A DNA stretch of 64,000 nucleotides from Methylomonas sp. UP202 (lineage in GTDB: Bacteria > Pseudomonadota > Gammaproteobacteria > Methylococcales > Methylomonadaceae): NCBI RefSeq assembly GCF_029910655.1, contig NZ_CP123897.1, positions 4,639,547 to 4,703,546 of the forward strand. Direction: 5' to 3'. The notes beneath the pieces were generated by a model, which was not told the origin of the DNA, searched no databases, and worked only from the letters and a program-made list of their open reading frames with translations. This document shows, in pieces, positions 8,602-17,682 of this stretch; within the stretch, counting starts at the first letter, position 1, and every line of letters starts with the position of its first letter. Made by a program: the position numbers and the translations under genes.

Positions 8602-9252
8602 CTAAATTAAGCCGCCGAACCAAACCGGCACGGCGTCCGGCTGCCAGGCGCTGTAACCGTGCATAATGCCCGCGAAACGTGTCGACGCCAAAAACTCGCT
8701 CAACCAGCGCCGCAACGCCGGGTAAGCGGCGGTCTCGAACCAGGCGCTGTCGACCGCCGCGAATTGGCGGACGAACGGCGCAATCGCGGCGTCGGCCAAA
8801 CCGAACCGGTCGCCGCGCAAGTAGGCCGAGCCCCTTAGACGATCGTCCAATGCCGTCAAAAACGCCTCGCCGTGTCGGCGATAATCGGTCTGGCTGTGTT
8901 CGGGATAGCGATCGGCATACTTATAGCGGTCCAGCCAGTGCTTGAACTCGCCGTCGTTGCGCGCGATCAAGGCGCGCGCCGAGTCGGTGCCGGCCAGCCA
9001 GCCTTCGGGATCGGACCGCCGCAAGGCCCAGAACATGATGTCCAGGCTTTCGTCGACGACCTCGCCGGTTTCGGTCAGCAGCACCGGCACAGTGGCCTTA
9101 GGCGAAATCGCCAACAATGCCGCCGGTTTTTGACGCAATTGGACTTCGCGCAGCTCGACAACGACGCCGGCGGCCGCCAGTGCCAATCGAGCCCGCATCG
9201 CGTAAGGACAGCGGCGGAAGCTATACAGGATAGGGAAAGCGGACATCGACAT
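8602..9252 (-). CDS. Glutathione S-transferase family protein
   Basis: Translation from the ATG at 9252 gives 216 residues. A thioredoxin-fold N-terminal domain contains the YSFRRCPYAMRARLAL motif with Cys15, a cis-Pro in ATVPVLL, and the glutathione-contacting DESLDIM segment. An all-helical C-terminal domain follows (about 90-210). The active-site CPYA is closer to the cysteine-type (Grx2/omega-like) GSTs, which favour thiol transfer, than to the Ser/Tyr conjugating classes. A longer frame to 9507 runs into the adjacent IS element and is rejected. No strong ribosome site is seen, and ATG 9246 is an alternative start. The insertion sequence ends about 140 bp upstream and may have disturbed the promoter. 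Confidence 0.8.
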   Translation of the reverse strand: MSMSAFPILYSFRRCPYAMRARLALAAAGVVVELREVQLRQKPAALLAISPKATVPVLLTETGEVVDESLDIMFWALRRSDPEGWLAGTDSARALIARNDGEFKHWLDRYKYADRYPEHSQTDYRRHGEAFLTALDDRLRGSAYLRGDRFGLADAAIAPFVRQFAAVDSAWFETAAYPALRRWLSEFLASTRFAGIMHGYSAWQPDAVPVWFGGLI

Positions 9253-9390
9253 AGCTAAACCGTATCGGAAAAACGCGGGGGTTTTATCACAGGCGCCGGA
9301 TCGGGAGCGGATTTTTATCCTCGCTAAAAACATCGGTGTCGGCGCCGCGTGCCGGAGCGACTTGGATTTAACCGGATCGCCAACGCCTAG

Positions 9391-10995
9391 GAGCCTGTCG
9401 GACTTAAAAGCCAATAGTCCCTTCGGTAACTTGGTTAGATAAAATAGGTGGTATAGAAAGAACCAGCAACCGGGAGAGCCCTTGATGAGTCGATTCATTC
9501 CTGTCAACCGCCATCAAGTCTATCTATTACCCCCCTCGGTGGACGAATGGTTGCCGGAGGATCACTTGGCGCGTTTTGTCGTCGAAGTCATCGAGCAGTT
9601 GGATTTAAGCCGGTTGACGAGCCGCTATCAAGGTCGGGGGTCGGCGGCGCACCATCCGGCGATATTATTGGCACTGCTGGTCTATGGGTACGCTACCGGC
9701 GTGTTTTCCAGCCGGAAGATCGAACGGGCCACCTACGATTCGGTGGCGTTTCGTTTCTTGTCTGGTGATACCCATCCCGATCACGATACCCTGGCTCACT
9801 TCCGCAAGACGTTCCTGGTCGAGTTGGAAGACCTGTTCGTCCAAGTGCTGAGTCTGGCGCAAGCGATGAAGTTGGTGAAGCTGGGGCAAATCGCGTTGGA
9901 CGGCACCAAGCTCAAAGCGAATGCCTCCAAGCACAAGGCCTTGTCCCACAGCCATATCGAAAAGCTCGAAGCACAGCTACGAGACGAAGTTCAGGCCTTA
10001 CTGCAAAAGGCCGACGAAACCGACGCGGTGGACGACCGGGACGGCCTTGATCTGCCGGACGAATTGGCGCGGCGGGAAGACCGGCTGAAAGCCTTGCGTG
10101 AAGCGAAAGCCAAGATCGCCGAGCGGGCCAAACCGCGCGACGCGCAAGCCGAACAGGCATACGAGGACAAGGTGTCCCGCCGGGAAGCCCAGCGGCAAGC
10201 TGGCCAAAAGCCGCGAGGCCCGGAACCCAAGGCGCCGGTAGCCGGCCCCAAGCCCGACGATCAAATCAACCTGACCGACGAGGAATCGCGCATCCTGCCG
10301 AGTCACGAAGGCTTTGTGCAAGGCTACAACAGTCAGGCCGCCGTCGATGTCGATACGATGCTGATCGTGGCCACCACGGTCACGCAGCAGACCAACGACA
10401 AACAACAAGTTGAGCCGATGCTGGCCGAACTGAAAAAACTGCCCGACGCCTTGGGCCAAGCCGAAGCCCTACTGGCGGACACCGGCTACTTCAGTGCCGC
10501 CAACGTCCAGGCTTGCGAACGAAACCGGATCGAACCTTTAATCGCCATGGGCCGTGACAGTCATCATCGGCCGTTGGCGGAACGTTTAGCCCCGGATGCG
10601 CCGGAACCGACTGGCGACGATCCGCTGGAAAAGATGGCTTGGTACTTGAAAACCCGCGAAGGCAAAGCCCGTTATGCCAAGCGCAAATGCACGGTGGAAC
10701 CCGTGTTCGGGATCATCAAACAGGTACTCGGCTTTCGCCAATTCTCCTTACGCGGTCTGGATGCGGTCACCGGTGAGTGGAAACTGGTGGCCATGGCCTT
10801 CAACTTGAAACGGATGCATATCTTGGCGAGGGTCGTCTAATGGTCGAAACGATTGGCCAGCAAAAGGCTCGATTGGCGTTATCGGAATCCAACGCCAAAA
10901 CGCTCGCCTAACCAGTGGCAAATCCTTCCTTCGACCGCCGTCTTCGCTGAGCTGGATGACAACAGAAGTGCTGGTAAGTTAAGTCCGACAGGCTC
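9391..10995. mobile_element. IS1182-family insertion sequence, complete
   Basis: The element is 1,605 bp long and bounded by 17-bp terminal inverted repeats GAGCCTGTCGGACTTAA (9391-9407 and the complement at 10979-10995). Both ends are flanked by CTAG (9387-9390 and 10996-10999), consistent with a 4-bp target-site duplication of a palindromic target. It carries one full-length transposase gene. Intact ends, an intact ORF and matching duplications suggest recent or still possible transposition. Confidence 0.92.
9485..10840 (+). CDS. IS1182-family DDE transposase
   Basis: A 451-residue transposase from the ATG at 9485, preceded by GGGAGAG; a TTG one codon earlier is the alternative. The N-terminal region (SRFIPVNRHQVYLLPPSVDEWLP) and the GDTHPDHDTLAHFRK segment are typical of the DUF772-containing IS1182/IS5-like group. 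Acidic catalytic candidates are in LALDGTKLKANAS-like sequence (IALDGTKLKANASKHK), LLADTGYFS, and the C-terminal CTVEPVFGIIKQ. A charged coiled-coil insertion spans about 160-260. The gene looks intact, with no frameshift. Confidence 0.93.
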   Translation: MSRFIPVNRHQVYLLPPSVDEWLPEDHLARFVVEVIEQLDLSRLTSRYQGRGSAAHHPAILLALLVYGYATGVFSSRKIERATYDSVAFRFLSGDTHPDHDTLAHFRKTFLVELEDLFVQVLSLAQAMKLVKLGQIALDGTKLKANASKHKALSHSHIEKLEAQLRDEVQALLQKADETDAVDDRDGLDLPDELARREDRLKALREAKAKIAERAKPRDAQAEQAYEDKVSRREAQRQAGQKPRGPEPKAPVAGPKPDDQINLTDEESRILPSHEGFVQGYNSQAAVDVDTMLIVATTVTQQTNDKQQVEPMLAELKKLPDALGQAEALLADTGYFSAANVQACERNRIEPLIAMGRDSHHRPLAERLAPDAPEPTGDDPLEKMAWYLKTREGKARYAKRKCTVEPVFGIIKQVLGFRQFSLRGLDAVTGEWKLVAMAFNLKRMHILARVV

Positions 10996-11220
10996 CTAGC
11001 ACTGCTTGCAAAGACCGGCAAAGCCTAAAAATAGCCCTGGCCTTTCTACCCGTCGCTGAACGCTTGAGTCTTTTATGTCCATACCGCTGCCGCAACCGGT
11101 CCTACTCAGCGCAGAGGATTACCGGCGGCTTCGCAAACAACCGCGCGGGACACTCCGCCGGCGCTTAATGTCCGACCTGAAACTGAAAGTCGAACCGGCC
11201 GCCGCCAGCTCAAAGGACGC

Positions 11221-11439
11221 TTACCTGCCGGGTATTGGCTGGCTGGCGGCCAGCACCGCCCCGGCGGGTTCGCCACCACCCAAAACTTGCGGCTGGCCGG
11301 CGGTAGAAGTAGTGGCAGTGACCGTGACAGGGTCGTGCCCTCCGAAAATCCAGGCGAACATCGCGTGGATGGCCGCGCCGCCGACGATCAAGTGCGCGAG
11401 CACAAGCACCAGCAAGCCGGCTTTTATCGGATGTTTCAT
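11221..11439 (-). CDS. Small single-pass membrane protein
   Basis: A 72-residue frame opening MKHPIKAGLLVLVLAHLIVG, which forms one hydrophobic segment (residues 7-30), then a short Gly/Pro/Thr-rich tail. The start at 11439 has AGGAG seven bases upstream; the longer frame to 11658 lacks one. No family is recognised. It lies downstream of the sigma54 activator gene on the same strand, with about 240 bp between, so co-transcription is possible but unproven. A plus-strand ORF (11075-11653) overlaps it and is judged the less likely gene because it lacks a ribosome site and recognisable domains. Confidence 0.5.
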   Translation of the reverse strand: MKHPIKAGLLVLVLAHLIVGGAAIHAMFAWIFGGHDPVTVTATTSTAGQPQVLGGGEPAGAVLAASQPIPGR

Positions 11440-11681
11440 GTTGATGCTCCTATCGGCCCCGGATTTCGAATTGCCCGAAGCGCTACAAAGTGCGAAATCT
11501 AACAAACCTCGTGATTTTTCGATATGCGTTGAATTGCCGCACCGCCGAGCCGCCAACGCGAGACCGTCGCGACAACGCTTGGCGGCCGTGGGCGCGAGAC
11601 ATCCTCGGTCCGGTTCCAAGACAGCGCTGTCTCGTGCGGACCGCGAGTATTGAGGCAAGAACCGATCAATCCGGCCCGCCG

Positions 11682-13034
11682 CTACAACCCGTATTTGCGC
11701 CGCTTGCGCCAGAAGGTGGCTCGGCTCATCCCGGCGTAGCGGGCGGCTTGCTCCAAGTTGCCGCCACCCTGAGCCAAAGCTTCGCGGATCAACCCGGCTT
11801 CGTCGCCGCTACGCGCCCCGGTCTGACCTGCAAGCGGGAGCTTGGCCGCCGTGCCGAACGGTTCGCGGAACTCCGGCGGCAATTCTTCCAAGCGCATTTC
11901 GCTGCCCCGCCCCACAGCAAAGGCGTATTCGACCACGTTCTGCAATTCCCGGACGTTGCCGGGCCAAGGGTAATCCAACAGCAAGCGCATTGCTTCCGGC
12001 GCGATCGCATCGATCCGGCGCCGGCCTTGCAAGTTGTGGCGTTCAATCAAATGCCATAGCAACAGACCGATGTCCTGGCGGCGATCGCGTAACGGCGGCA
12101 GATAAATCGGCACCACCCGCAAGCGGTACATCAAATCTTCGCGAAAGCGGCCAGCCTTGACTTCCTCCCGTAGCGAGCGGTGGGTGGCGGCAATGATGCG
12201 CACGTCCACGCTGACCGCCGCGTCGCCGCCGACCGGAATGAAATTGCGCTCCTGCAACACCCTTAGTAGCTTGGCTTGCAATTCGAGCGGCAATTCCGCG
12301 ACTTCGTCCAAAAACAGCGTGCCGCCGTTGGCGCGCTGGAACAGGCCGATGTGATGCCGCACCGCGCCGGTAAACGCGCCCTTGACGTGGCCGAACAGTT
12401 CGCTCTCCAGCAAGCTGGGCGTCAGCGCCGCGCAGTTAATCGCCAAAAACGGCTGGAAATGGCGAGGGCTTTCCAAATGCAGCGCGTGAGCAACGATTTC
12501 CTTGCCGGTTCCCGATTCGCCGCGTATCAGTACCGTCACTTCGGTTTCGGCAACGTTGCGGATGATGGCAATCGCTTCCCGCATCAAGGGATCGCGGGTC
12601 AGGATGCCGTGGAAACTGTCGTGGTCGCCGGCACTGGCCGGCTGGGCGTCGGTTTGCGGTCGAACGATCTCCAGCGCGCCGACGAACACGCCGTTGCCGT
12701 CGAAAAACGCCCGCGCGGTTCGATAACACGGCAGCGTGACGCCATTGGGCAGGTGGACGTTCAATCCCTGCGACTTGATGATGCGCAGTTCCGCCAAGTT
12801 GCAAGGGTCGCCTTCGCCGTCGCAATGCAACACCGTGTGACAGGGTTGGCCCAGCGCGGTTTCGGCGCCGATGCCGAACAGTTTTTCGGCGCTCTTGCTC
12901 CAGAACAGTATCTGGCTGTCGGCATCGACGATGAATACCGCACCGCTGTCGGCCAGATCGCTGAGCGCCTCGACCAGCGGCTCGGCGCCGGCCCGGTAAA
13001 GCCAAGTTTTAAACAATGCGGATGAAAACGACAT
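11682..13034 (-). CDS. fisR: Sigma54-dependent PAS activator, FisR-like
   Basis: A 450-residue enhancer-binding protein from the ATG at 13034, which has GGAAGG upstream; a longer frame starts at 13058. A PAS-like sensor domain (about 20-125) is followed by an AAA+ domain with Walker A GESGTGKE (172-179), the sigma54-contacting GAFTGA (219-224) and Walker B FLDE (241-244). A Fis-type helix-turn-helix ends the protein. The sensor holds clustered cysteines, Cys65, Cys71 and Cys78, plus Cys103. FisR of Cupriavidus is known to activate sulfide-oxidation genes through cysteines that react with sulfane sulfur. The divergent neighbour encodes a persulfide dioxygenase-like enzyme, so FisR function is likely by context. 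The identity is inferred from architecture, cysteines and neighbours. Confidence 0.72.
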   Translation of the reverse strand: MSFSSALFKTWLYRAGAEPLVEALSDLADSGAVFIVDADSQILFWSKSAEKLFGIGAETALGQPCHTVLHCDGEGDPCNLAELRIIKSQGLNVHLPNGVTLPCYRTARAFFDGNGVFVGALEIVRPQTDAQPASAGDHDSFHGILTRDPLMREAIAIIRNVAETEVTVLIRGESGTGKEIVAHALHLESPRHFQPFLAINCAALTPSLLESELFGHVKGAFTGAVRHHIGLFQRANGGTLFLDEVAELPLELQAKLLRVLQERNFIPVGGDAAVSVDVRIIAATHRSLREEVKAGRFREDLMYRLRVVPIYLPPLRDRRQDIGLLLWHLIERHNLQGRRRIDAIAPEAMRLLLDYPWPGNVRELQNVVEYAFAVGRGSEMRLEELPPEFREPFGTAAKLPLAGQTGARSGDEAGLIREALAQGGGNLEQAARYAGMSRATFWRKRRKYGL

Positions 13035-13050
13035 AGGCCTTCCAAGCGGT

Positions 13051-13106
13051 TGTTTCAAAAATGTTTCAAGCGTATCAGTATTGTTTCAATGTTTCATCAT
13101 GAAACA
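13051..13106. promoter_or_regulatory. TGTTTCA repeat cluster, probable activator binding sites
   Basis: Four direct TGTTTCA motifs start at 13051, 13062, 13082 and 13090. The last is paired with TGAAACA at 13100-13106, giving the perfect palindrome TGTTTCATCATGAAACA. The cluster sits 75-130 bases upstream of the -24/-12 promoter and just before the start of the activator gene. That is the expected place for enhancer sites that also autoregulate. Binding by the adjacent protein is inference. Confidence 0.75.
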
Positions 13107-13181
13107 ACCATTTCCGCCTTGCCCCCTACCGACAGCCCGTAAAATCAATTACTTAGCCTATGACAATTCAGTGCAAGCTAT

Positions 13182-13197
13182 TGGCACGGCTCTTGAT
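13182..13197 (+). promoter_or_regulatory. Sigma54 (-24/-12) promoter
   Basis: TGGCACGGCTCTTGAT matches the consensus TGGCACG-N4-TTGC(A/T) at all but one position (TTGA for TTGC), with the correct GG-to-G spacing. It lies 48 bases before the ATG of the persulfide dioxygenase-like gene, so transcription should start near 13207. The activator with a GAFTGA motif is encoded immediately upstream. Confidence 0.85.
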
Positions 13198-13244
13198 TAC
13201 GTATTGACAACGTCTACCCGATTCAACCAACCTGGAGAACGACG

Positions 13245-13943
13245 ATGCTTTTCCGCCAACTCTTTGAACCCGAAACTTCCACCTATACCTATTTGCTCGG
13301 TTGCGAACGTACCCGCCGCGCCTGTCTGATCGACCCGGTCGCGTCGGAAGTACCCGCTTACATCGATTTGCTGACCAGCTTGAACCTGAAGCTGGTATAC
13401 ACGATGGAAACCCACGTCCACGCCGACCACATTACCGGCGCCGGCCGCTTGCGGGAAACCTTGGGCAGCAAAAGCGTCGTGCATCGCGACGCCGGCGCGA
13501 TGTGCGCCGATTTGCTGGTCACCCACGGCGTGCCGCTGCAAATCGGCGACCTGGACTTCGAAGTCCGCCATACGCCGGGCCATACCGCCGGCTGCGTATC
13601 CTACGTGATGAGCGACCGGGTGTTCACCGGCGATGCGCTACTGATCGGCGGCAGCGGCCGGAGCGACTTTCAACAAGGCAACGCCGGCCAACTCTACGAC
13701 AGCATCACTGGCCAACTATTCACGTTGGCTCCGGACACGCTGGTGTATCCGGGGCATGACTACCAAGGCAATACGGTCTCGACCATCAAGCAGGAGATGG
13801 CCAAAAACCCGCGCATCGGCCAAGGCCGTAGCCGCGAGGAATTCATCGCGATCATGGCGGAACTGAAACTGGCCTATCCGCGCTTCATCGACCAAGCTTT
13901 ACCGGCCAACCAATCCTGCGGCATGACCGAAGCCGGAGCCTAA
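13245..13943 (+). CDS. Persulfide (sulfur) dioxygenase, ETHE1-like MBL-fold protein
   Basis: A 232-residue metallo-beta-lactamase-fold protein. Metal-binding residues are visible: THVHADH (His57, His59, Asp61, His62), GHT (His113), FTGD (Asp130) and PGHDYQG (His171). The GRSDF and GHDY segments are typical of the ETHE1/PDO subgroup, which oxidises glutathione persulfide to sulfite with O2 at a mononuclear iron centre. No rhodanese domain is fused. A GGAG motif precedes the ATG. It is the first gene after the sigma54 promoter and is followed three bases later by a TauE-type exporter, which could remove the sulfite made. No sulfide:quinone reductase is present in the window. Confidence 0.85.
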   Translation: MLFRQLFEPETSTYTYLLGCERTRRACLIDPVASEVPAYIDLLTSLNLKLVYTMETHVHADHITGAGRLRETLGSKSVVHRDAGAMCADLLVTHGVPLQIGDLDFEVRHTPGHTAGCVSYVMSDRVFTGDALLIGGSGRSDFQQGNAGQLYDSITGQLFTLAPDTLVYPGHDYQGNTVSTIKQEMAKNPRIGQGRSREEFIAIMAELKLAYPRFIDQALPANQSCGMTEAGA

Positions 13944-13946
13944 GCC

Positions 13947-14864
13947 ATGATCACGGCCTTCGCGTTGGCGATTGCGATCGGCTTGCTGCTGGGCCTGCTG
14001 GGCGGCGGCGGCTCGATCCTGACCGTGCCGGTATTGGTTTACTTGCTGCACGTCGCGCCGAAAACCGCCATCGCCACCTCGTTCGTCGTGGTCGGCATCT
14101 CCAGCCTGATGGCCTTGATACCGCACGCCCGGCGCGGCCACGTTTGCTGGAAGAGCGCGCTGGCCTTCGGTACCGCCGGCATGCTGGGCGCCTTCGGCGG
14201 CGGCCGGTTGGCCGGCCAGTTCTCCGGCGACCTGCTGATGGCCTTGTTCGGGCTGGTGACATTGGTAACGGCCTTGGCGATGATCGCCAACAAGCGGCCG
14301 CCTCGGCCCGACGAAGTCATTTCAGGCGGTCTGTGCCCGCTAAATACGCCCTACCCGCGCCTGTTGTTCGACGGCTTGCTGGTCGGCGGCCTGACCGGTT
14401 TGGTCGGTGTCGGCGGCGGCTTTTTGATCGTGCCCGCGCTGGTGTTGCTGGTGGATTTGCCGATGACCGCGGCCATCGGCACCTCGCTGCTGATCATCGT
14501 CATCAACGCGGTAGCCGGCTTGGCCGGTTACAGCAATCATGCCCAGCTGGATTTGACGTTGACCTTGACCTTTACCGGCGGCGCGGTGGTCGGCAGTTTG
14601 CTCGGCGGTTGGTTGTCGAACTACTTAAGTCCGGCGGCCTTGCGGCGCGGTTTCGGCTGGTTCGTACTGCTGGTGGCCGGGTACGTTCTGTCCAACGCCG
14701 TGACCGCCGAACTGTGGAGCGAATTGCAGGACTTGATAGCCGATCGCGCGCATGTCAACCGCTTGTTGGCCGGCATCGCCATTTTGCTGACCTTGTTGCT
14801 GATTGGCGGACGAATTCATCGCCGGCCGCCCGGTGCGTCGGCTAAACGGCCACTGACGCATTAA
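13947..14864 (+). CDS. TauE/SafE-family membrane exporter
   Basis: A 305-residue polytopic protein with about eight membrane segments and the family's two related halves. Each half has a Gly-rich loop followed by a TAIATS/TAAIGTS-type motif: GLLGGGGSILTVP with KTAIATSFVV, and GLVGVGGGFLIVP with TAAIGTSLLII. TauE/SafE proteins export sulfite, sulfoacetate and similar anions. The start lies three bases after the dioxygenase gene, so the two are an operon. Sulfite export after persulfide oxidation is the natural role in this context, but transport has to be shown. Confidence 0.85.
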   Translation: MITAFALAIAIGLLLGLLGGGGSILTVPVLVYLLHVAPKTAIATSFVVVGISSLMALIPHARRGHVCWKSALAFGTAGMLGAFGGGRLAGQFSGDLLMALFGLVTLVTALAMIANKRPPRPDEVISGGLCPLNTPYPRLLFDGLLVGGLTGLVGVGGGFLIVPALVLLVDLPMTAAIGTSLLIIVINAVAGLAGYSNHAQLDLTLTLTFTGGAVVGSLLGGWLSNYLSPAALRRGFGWFVLLVAGYVLSNAVTAELWSELQDLIADRAHVNRLLAGIAILLTLLLIGGRIHRRPPGASAKRPLTH

Positions 14865-14992
14865 TCGCGAAGCGCGGAGACGCTAAGCGCTCGACCGCGA
14901 ACGCCACGGCGTTTCGCGCCGACCCAGGGACGGCCGCCGTGCCGGAATCGCCGGGCGGATAATAACGATAACCGAGGTTCGAGGGGGGGAAT

Positions 14993-16609
14993 ATGTCTCA
15001 AACGTTCAGCCGTGCGCGTCGGCATTTTTTCGCGCAAGCAGGTGCGGGTCTGATGGCTTGGGCAGCGATGCCCGGCTTGGCGCGGGCGATGGAAGGCATG
15101 GGCGACATGCCGAAAACGCCGCCGCGTCAGGCTTCGGCCAACTTTCACCCGGACGTCGAACTCGACTTGATCTGCCAGCAAGCGACTCAAACGATATTGC
15201 CCGGCCAGCCGACGCGGGTATTGAAGTACACGGGAAAACTGCTGAAAGGCCCCGCCGGCACGTTGAGCGAATTGCCGGATTCTTATCTGGGGCCGCTGTT
15301 GCGTTTCGAAACCGGCCAAAAAATTCGCATCAATCTGCGCAACCGGCTGCATGGCCCCACCATCACCCATTGGCACGGCCTGCACGTGCCGGCCGAGATG
15401 GACGGCCATCCGCTCTACGAGATTGCCGCCGGCGAGACCTACGTTTACGAATTCGAGATGCGCAACCGGGCGGGCATGAACCTGTACCATCCGCACACGC
15501 ACAATTTGACCGGCAAGCATGTCTACCAAGGCTTGGCCGGCGCCATTCTGGTGAATGACTCCGAAGAACGCCGTCTGGGACTGCCGGACGGCGAATACGA
15601 AATTCCGATCGTGATCCAAGACCGCCTCTTCGACGGGCAAAACCAACTGGTATACGCCAGCCACATGCACGACCGAATGATGGGATTCTACGGCGACCGA
15701 ATTCTGGTCAACGGTCGCCCCGATTTTCAGCTCGACGCCGACGCTCGGGCTTACCGTTTCCGCGTCCTCAACGGCTCAACGGCGCGCATCTACAAACTGG
15801 CTTGGGACGACGCTAGCCCCGTCACCGTCATCGGTTGCGACGGTGGTTTGCTGGAAACCCCGATCGACAAAGCTTACGTGATGCTGGCACCCGGCGAACG
15901 TATCGACGTCTGGGCGGATTTCAGCGGGCGGAAAGTCGGAACGCGGTTATCGATGCGCAGCCGTTCTTTTTCCGGCGTATTGCCCGGAATGGGCGAGCGA
16001 ATGATGGGCGGCATGCACGGCTCGGCGCTGCCGGTTGGCGGCGATTACCCGATTTTTCAAGTGCGGATAGTACGACCGGCCGGCGACAGTCCGGCATTAC
16101 CTCACAAATTGTCTACTATTAAACGCTATCGGCCGACCGATACCGCCAATCCGCGACAACCCGTCCCGATCGGTATCTCGGAGGGCCCGATGCGCATGGT
16201 GCTGAACGATAGGCCTTACGCGTTCAACGACATCCAGCCCGGCGAACGCATCCAGGTCGACACTTTGCAAACCCTGGAAATTTTTCATGCGCACGGCGGG
16301 ATGAGGGGCATGGGGCGGCACGGCATGGGCGGCAATATGGGCATGATGATGGCGATGGCCCACCCCATCCATTTGCACGGTCAGCAATTCCAGATTCTCG
16401 AGCGCGACACGGCCGGCGTAAGCGCGGATTACGCATCGGTCAAGGACGGCTTTATCGATAGCGGCTGGAAAGACACCGTGTTGGTCATGCCGGGCGAACG
16501 GATAAAAATGATCAAACCGTTCCAGGATTTCAAGGGCTTGTTCATGTATCACTGCCACAATCTGGAACACGAAGACATGGGGATGATGCGCGACTTCCTG
16601 GTGGAATAG
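14993..16609 (+). CDS. Periplasmic multicopper oxidase (CueO/CopA-like)
   Basis: A 538-residue protein with a probable twin-arginine signal (SRARRHFFAQAGAGLMAWAA). Three cupredoxin domains carry the four copper-ligand clusters: HWHG, HPHTH, HPIHLHG, and HCHNLEHEDMGM with Cys and the axial Met for type 1 copper. A Met- and His-rich stretch (GGMRGMGRHGMGGNMGMMM) lies just before HPIHLHG, as in copper-tolerance oxidases that bind Cu(I). An AGGGGGG ribosome site precedes the ATG. Periplasmic Cu(I) oxidation and detoxification is the likely role. It begins a plus-strand run with the HMA-TauE gene 31 bp downstream. Confidence 0.9.
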   Translation: MSQTFSRARRHFFAQAGAGLMAWAAMPGLARAMEGMGDMPKTPPRQASANFHPDVELDLICQQATQTILPGQPTRVLKYTGKLLKGPAGTLSELPDSYLGPLLRFETGQKIRINLRNRLHGPTITHWHGLHVPAEMDGHPLYEIAAGETYVYEFEMRNRAGMNLYHPHTHNLTGKHVYQGLAGAILVNDSEERRLGLPDGEYEIPIVIQDRLFDGQNQLVYASHMHDRMMGFYGDRILVNGRPDFQLDADARAYRFRVLNGSTARIYKLAWDDASPVTVIGCDGGLLETPIDKAYVMLAPGERIDVWADFSGRKVGTRLSMRSRSFSGVLPGMGERMMGGMHGSALPVGGDYPIFQVRIVRPAGDSPALPHKLSTIKRYRPTDTANPRQPVPIGISEGPMRMVLNDRPYAFNDIQPGERIQVDTLQTLEIFHAHGGMRGMGRHGMGGNMGMMMAMAHPIHLHGQQFQILERDTAGVSADYASVKDGFIDSGWKDTVLVMPGERIKMIKPFQDFKGLFMYHCHNLEHEDMGMMRDFLVE

Positions 16610-16640
16610 CGCTTCGCCCAAGATAGCGGAGGATCGAATC

Positions 16641-17672
16641 ATGTCGGTGGAAAAAGTACAACTCGACATTGGCGGCATGCATTGCGGCGGTTGCGAAGCG
16701 GCCATCGCGGATATTTTGCAAGCCCTGCCCGGCGTTCAGGTCGATGCGGTCAGCTATGCGGAGCACCAGGCCAAATTTAGCTACGACAACCGCTTGATCG
16801 ATCTACACCGCGTGCAAGCCGCGTTGGCGGCGCGCGGCTACCAAGCCAATCCGCGGCCGGCCGCCCGAGCCGGTCGCGTTTGGAGCATGTTGGCGTTTGT
16901 GCTGCTCTTGATCGGCGTCGGCGGCGTGACATTTTGGGGCAAAAGTCTGATGCCGGACGTGATGCGGCAAATCGGACCGCACATGGACCGCGGTCTGTTG
17001 TTGGGTCTGGGCTTTTTGACCGGCTTTCACTGTATCGGCATGTGCGGCGGCTTCGTGGTCGGCTACACCGATCCGACAAGCGGTAAATTTCGGCAAGCAC
17101 TGTCTCACTTGGTGTACGGCTTGAGTAAAACCGCTTCCTATGCCGTGATCGGCGCCGGATTCGGCTTGCTGGGCGCCTTGATCGCGATTACGCCGACGAT
17201 GCGCGCCGTCGCCGCGTTGGCGGCCAGTCTGTTCTTGGTGCTGTACGGCCTGAAAATGCTGAATGTTTTCGGCTGGTTACGAAATTTTGGTTTACGCGGA
17301 CCGGCCGCGTTAAACCGGCAAGTCCACGAAGGGCTACGCCGGCGGCCGCGCAGCCCGTTGGCGACCGGCCTGTTGACGGGATTGTTGCTGGGCTGCGGAC
17401 CGTTGCAAGCCATGTACGTGATGGCGGCCGGTAGCGGCGATCCGCTGCAAGGCGCGACGATTTTGAGCTTGTTCGGTCTCGGCACCCTGCCGCCCTTGTT
17501 GGGCTTCGGCCTGTTCGCCACGCTGTTGCCGGCCGGCGTGATGCGGCAATTGCTCAAAGTGTCGGCGCTGTTGCTGATCACGATGGGGATGATGATGGGC
17601 ATGCGCGGCATGAAAATGTTGAAAGCGGCTCCGGCCGACCCGGCGGCGGCCATGCACGGCCAAATGCACTGA
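16641..17672 (+). CDS. HMA domain fused to a TauE/SafE-like (DsbD-type) membrane protein
   Basis: A 343-residue protein. The first 70 residues are a heavy-metal-associated domain with GGMHCGGC (Cys15, Cys18). They are followed by about six membrane helices of the COG2836 'sulfite exporter' group, including GFHCIGMCGG. Members of this group are often linked to copper delivery or efflux and to cytochrome oxidase assembly. The C-terminus is Met-rich (MGMMMGMRGMKM), another copper hallmark. The start is 31 bp after the multicopper oxidase gene. Together they suggest Cu(I) handling at the cytoplasmic membrane; transport direction is not evident. Confidence 0.82.
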   Translation: MSVEKVQLDIGGMHCGGCEAAIADILQALPGVQVDAVSYAEHQAKFSYDNRLIDLHRVQAALAARGYQANPRPAARAGRVWSMLAFVLLLIGVGGVTFWGKSLMPDVMRQIGPHMDRGLLLGLGFLTGFHCIGMCGGFVVGYTDPTSGKFRQALSHLVYGLSKTASYAVIGAGFGLLGALIAITPTMRAVAALAASLFLVLYGLKMLNVFGWLRNFGLRGPAALNRQVHEGLRRRPRSPLATGLLTGLLLGCGPLQAMYVMAAGSGDPLQGATILSLFGLGTLPPLLGFGLFATLLPAGVMRQLLKVSALLLITMGMMMGMRGMKMLKAAPADPAAAMHGQMH

Positions 17673-17682
17673 GGAAAGCCGC

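Noticed and set aside
11075..11653. 192-residue plus-strand ORF after the IS element
   Set aside because: No ribosome site or domain; it overlaps a minus-strand membrane-protein frame with AGGAG and a clean hydrophobic segment. The first 50 residues outside that overlap are not recognised.
12276..13025. 249-residue plus-strand ORF opposite the sigma54 activator
   Set aside because: Antisense shadow of a gene with intact Walker and GAFTGA motifs.
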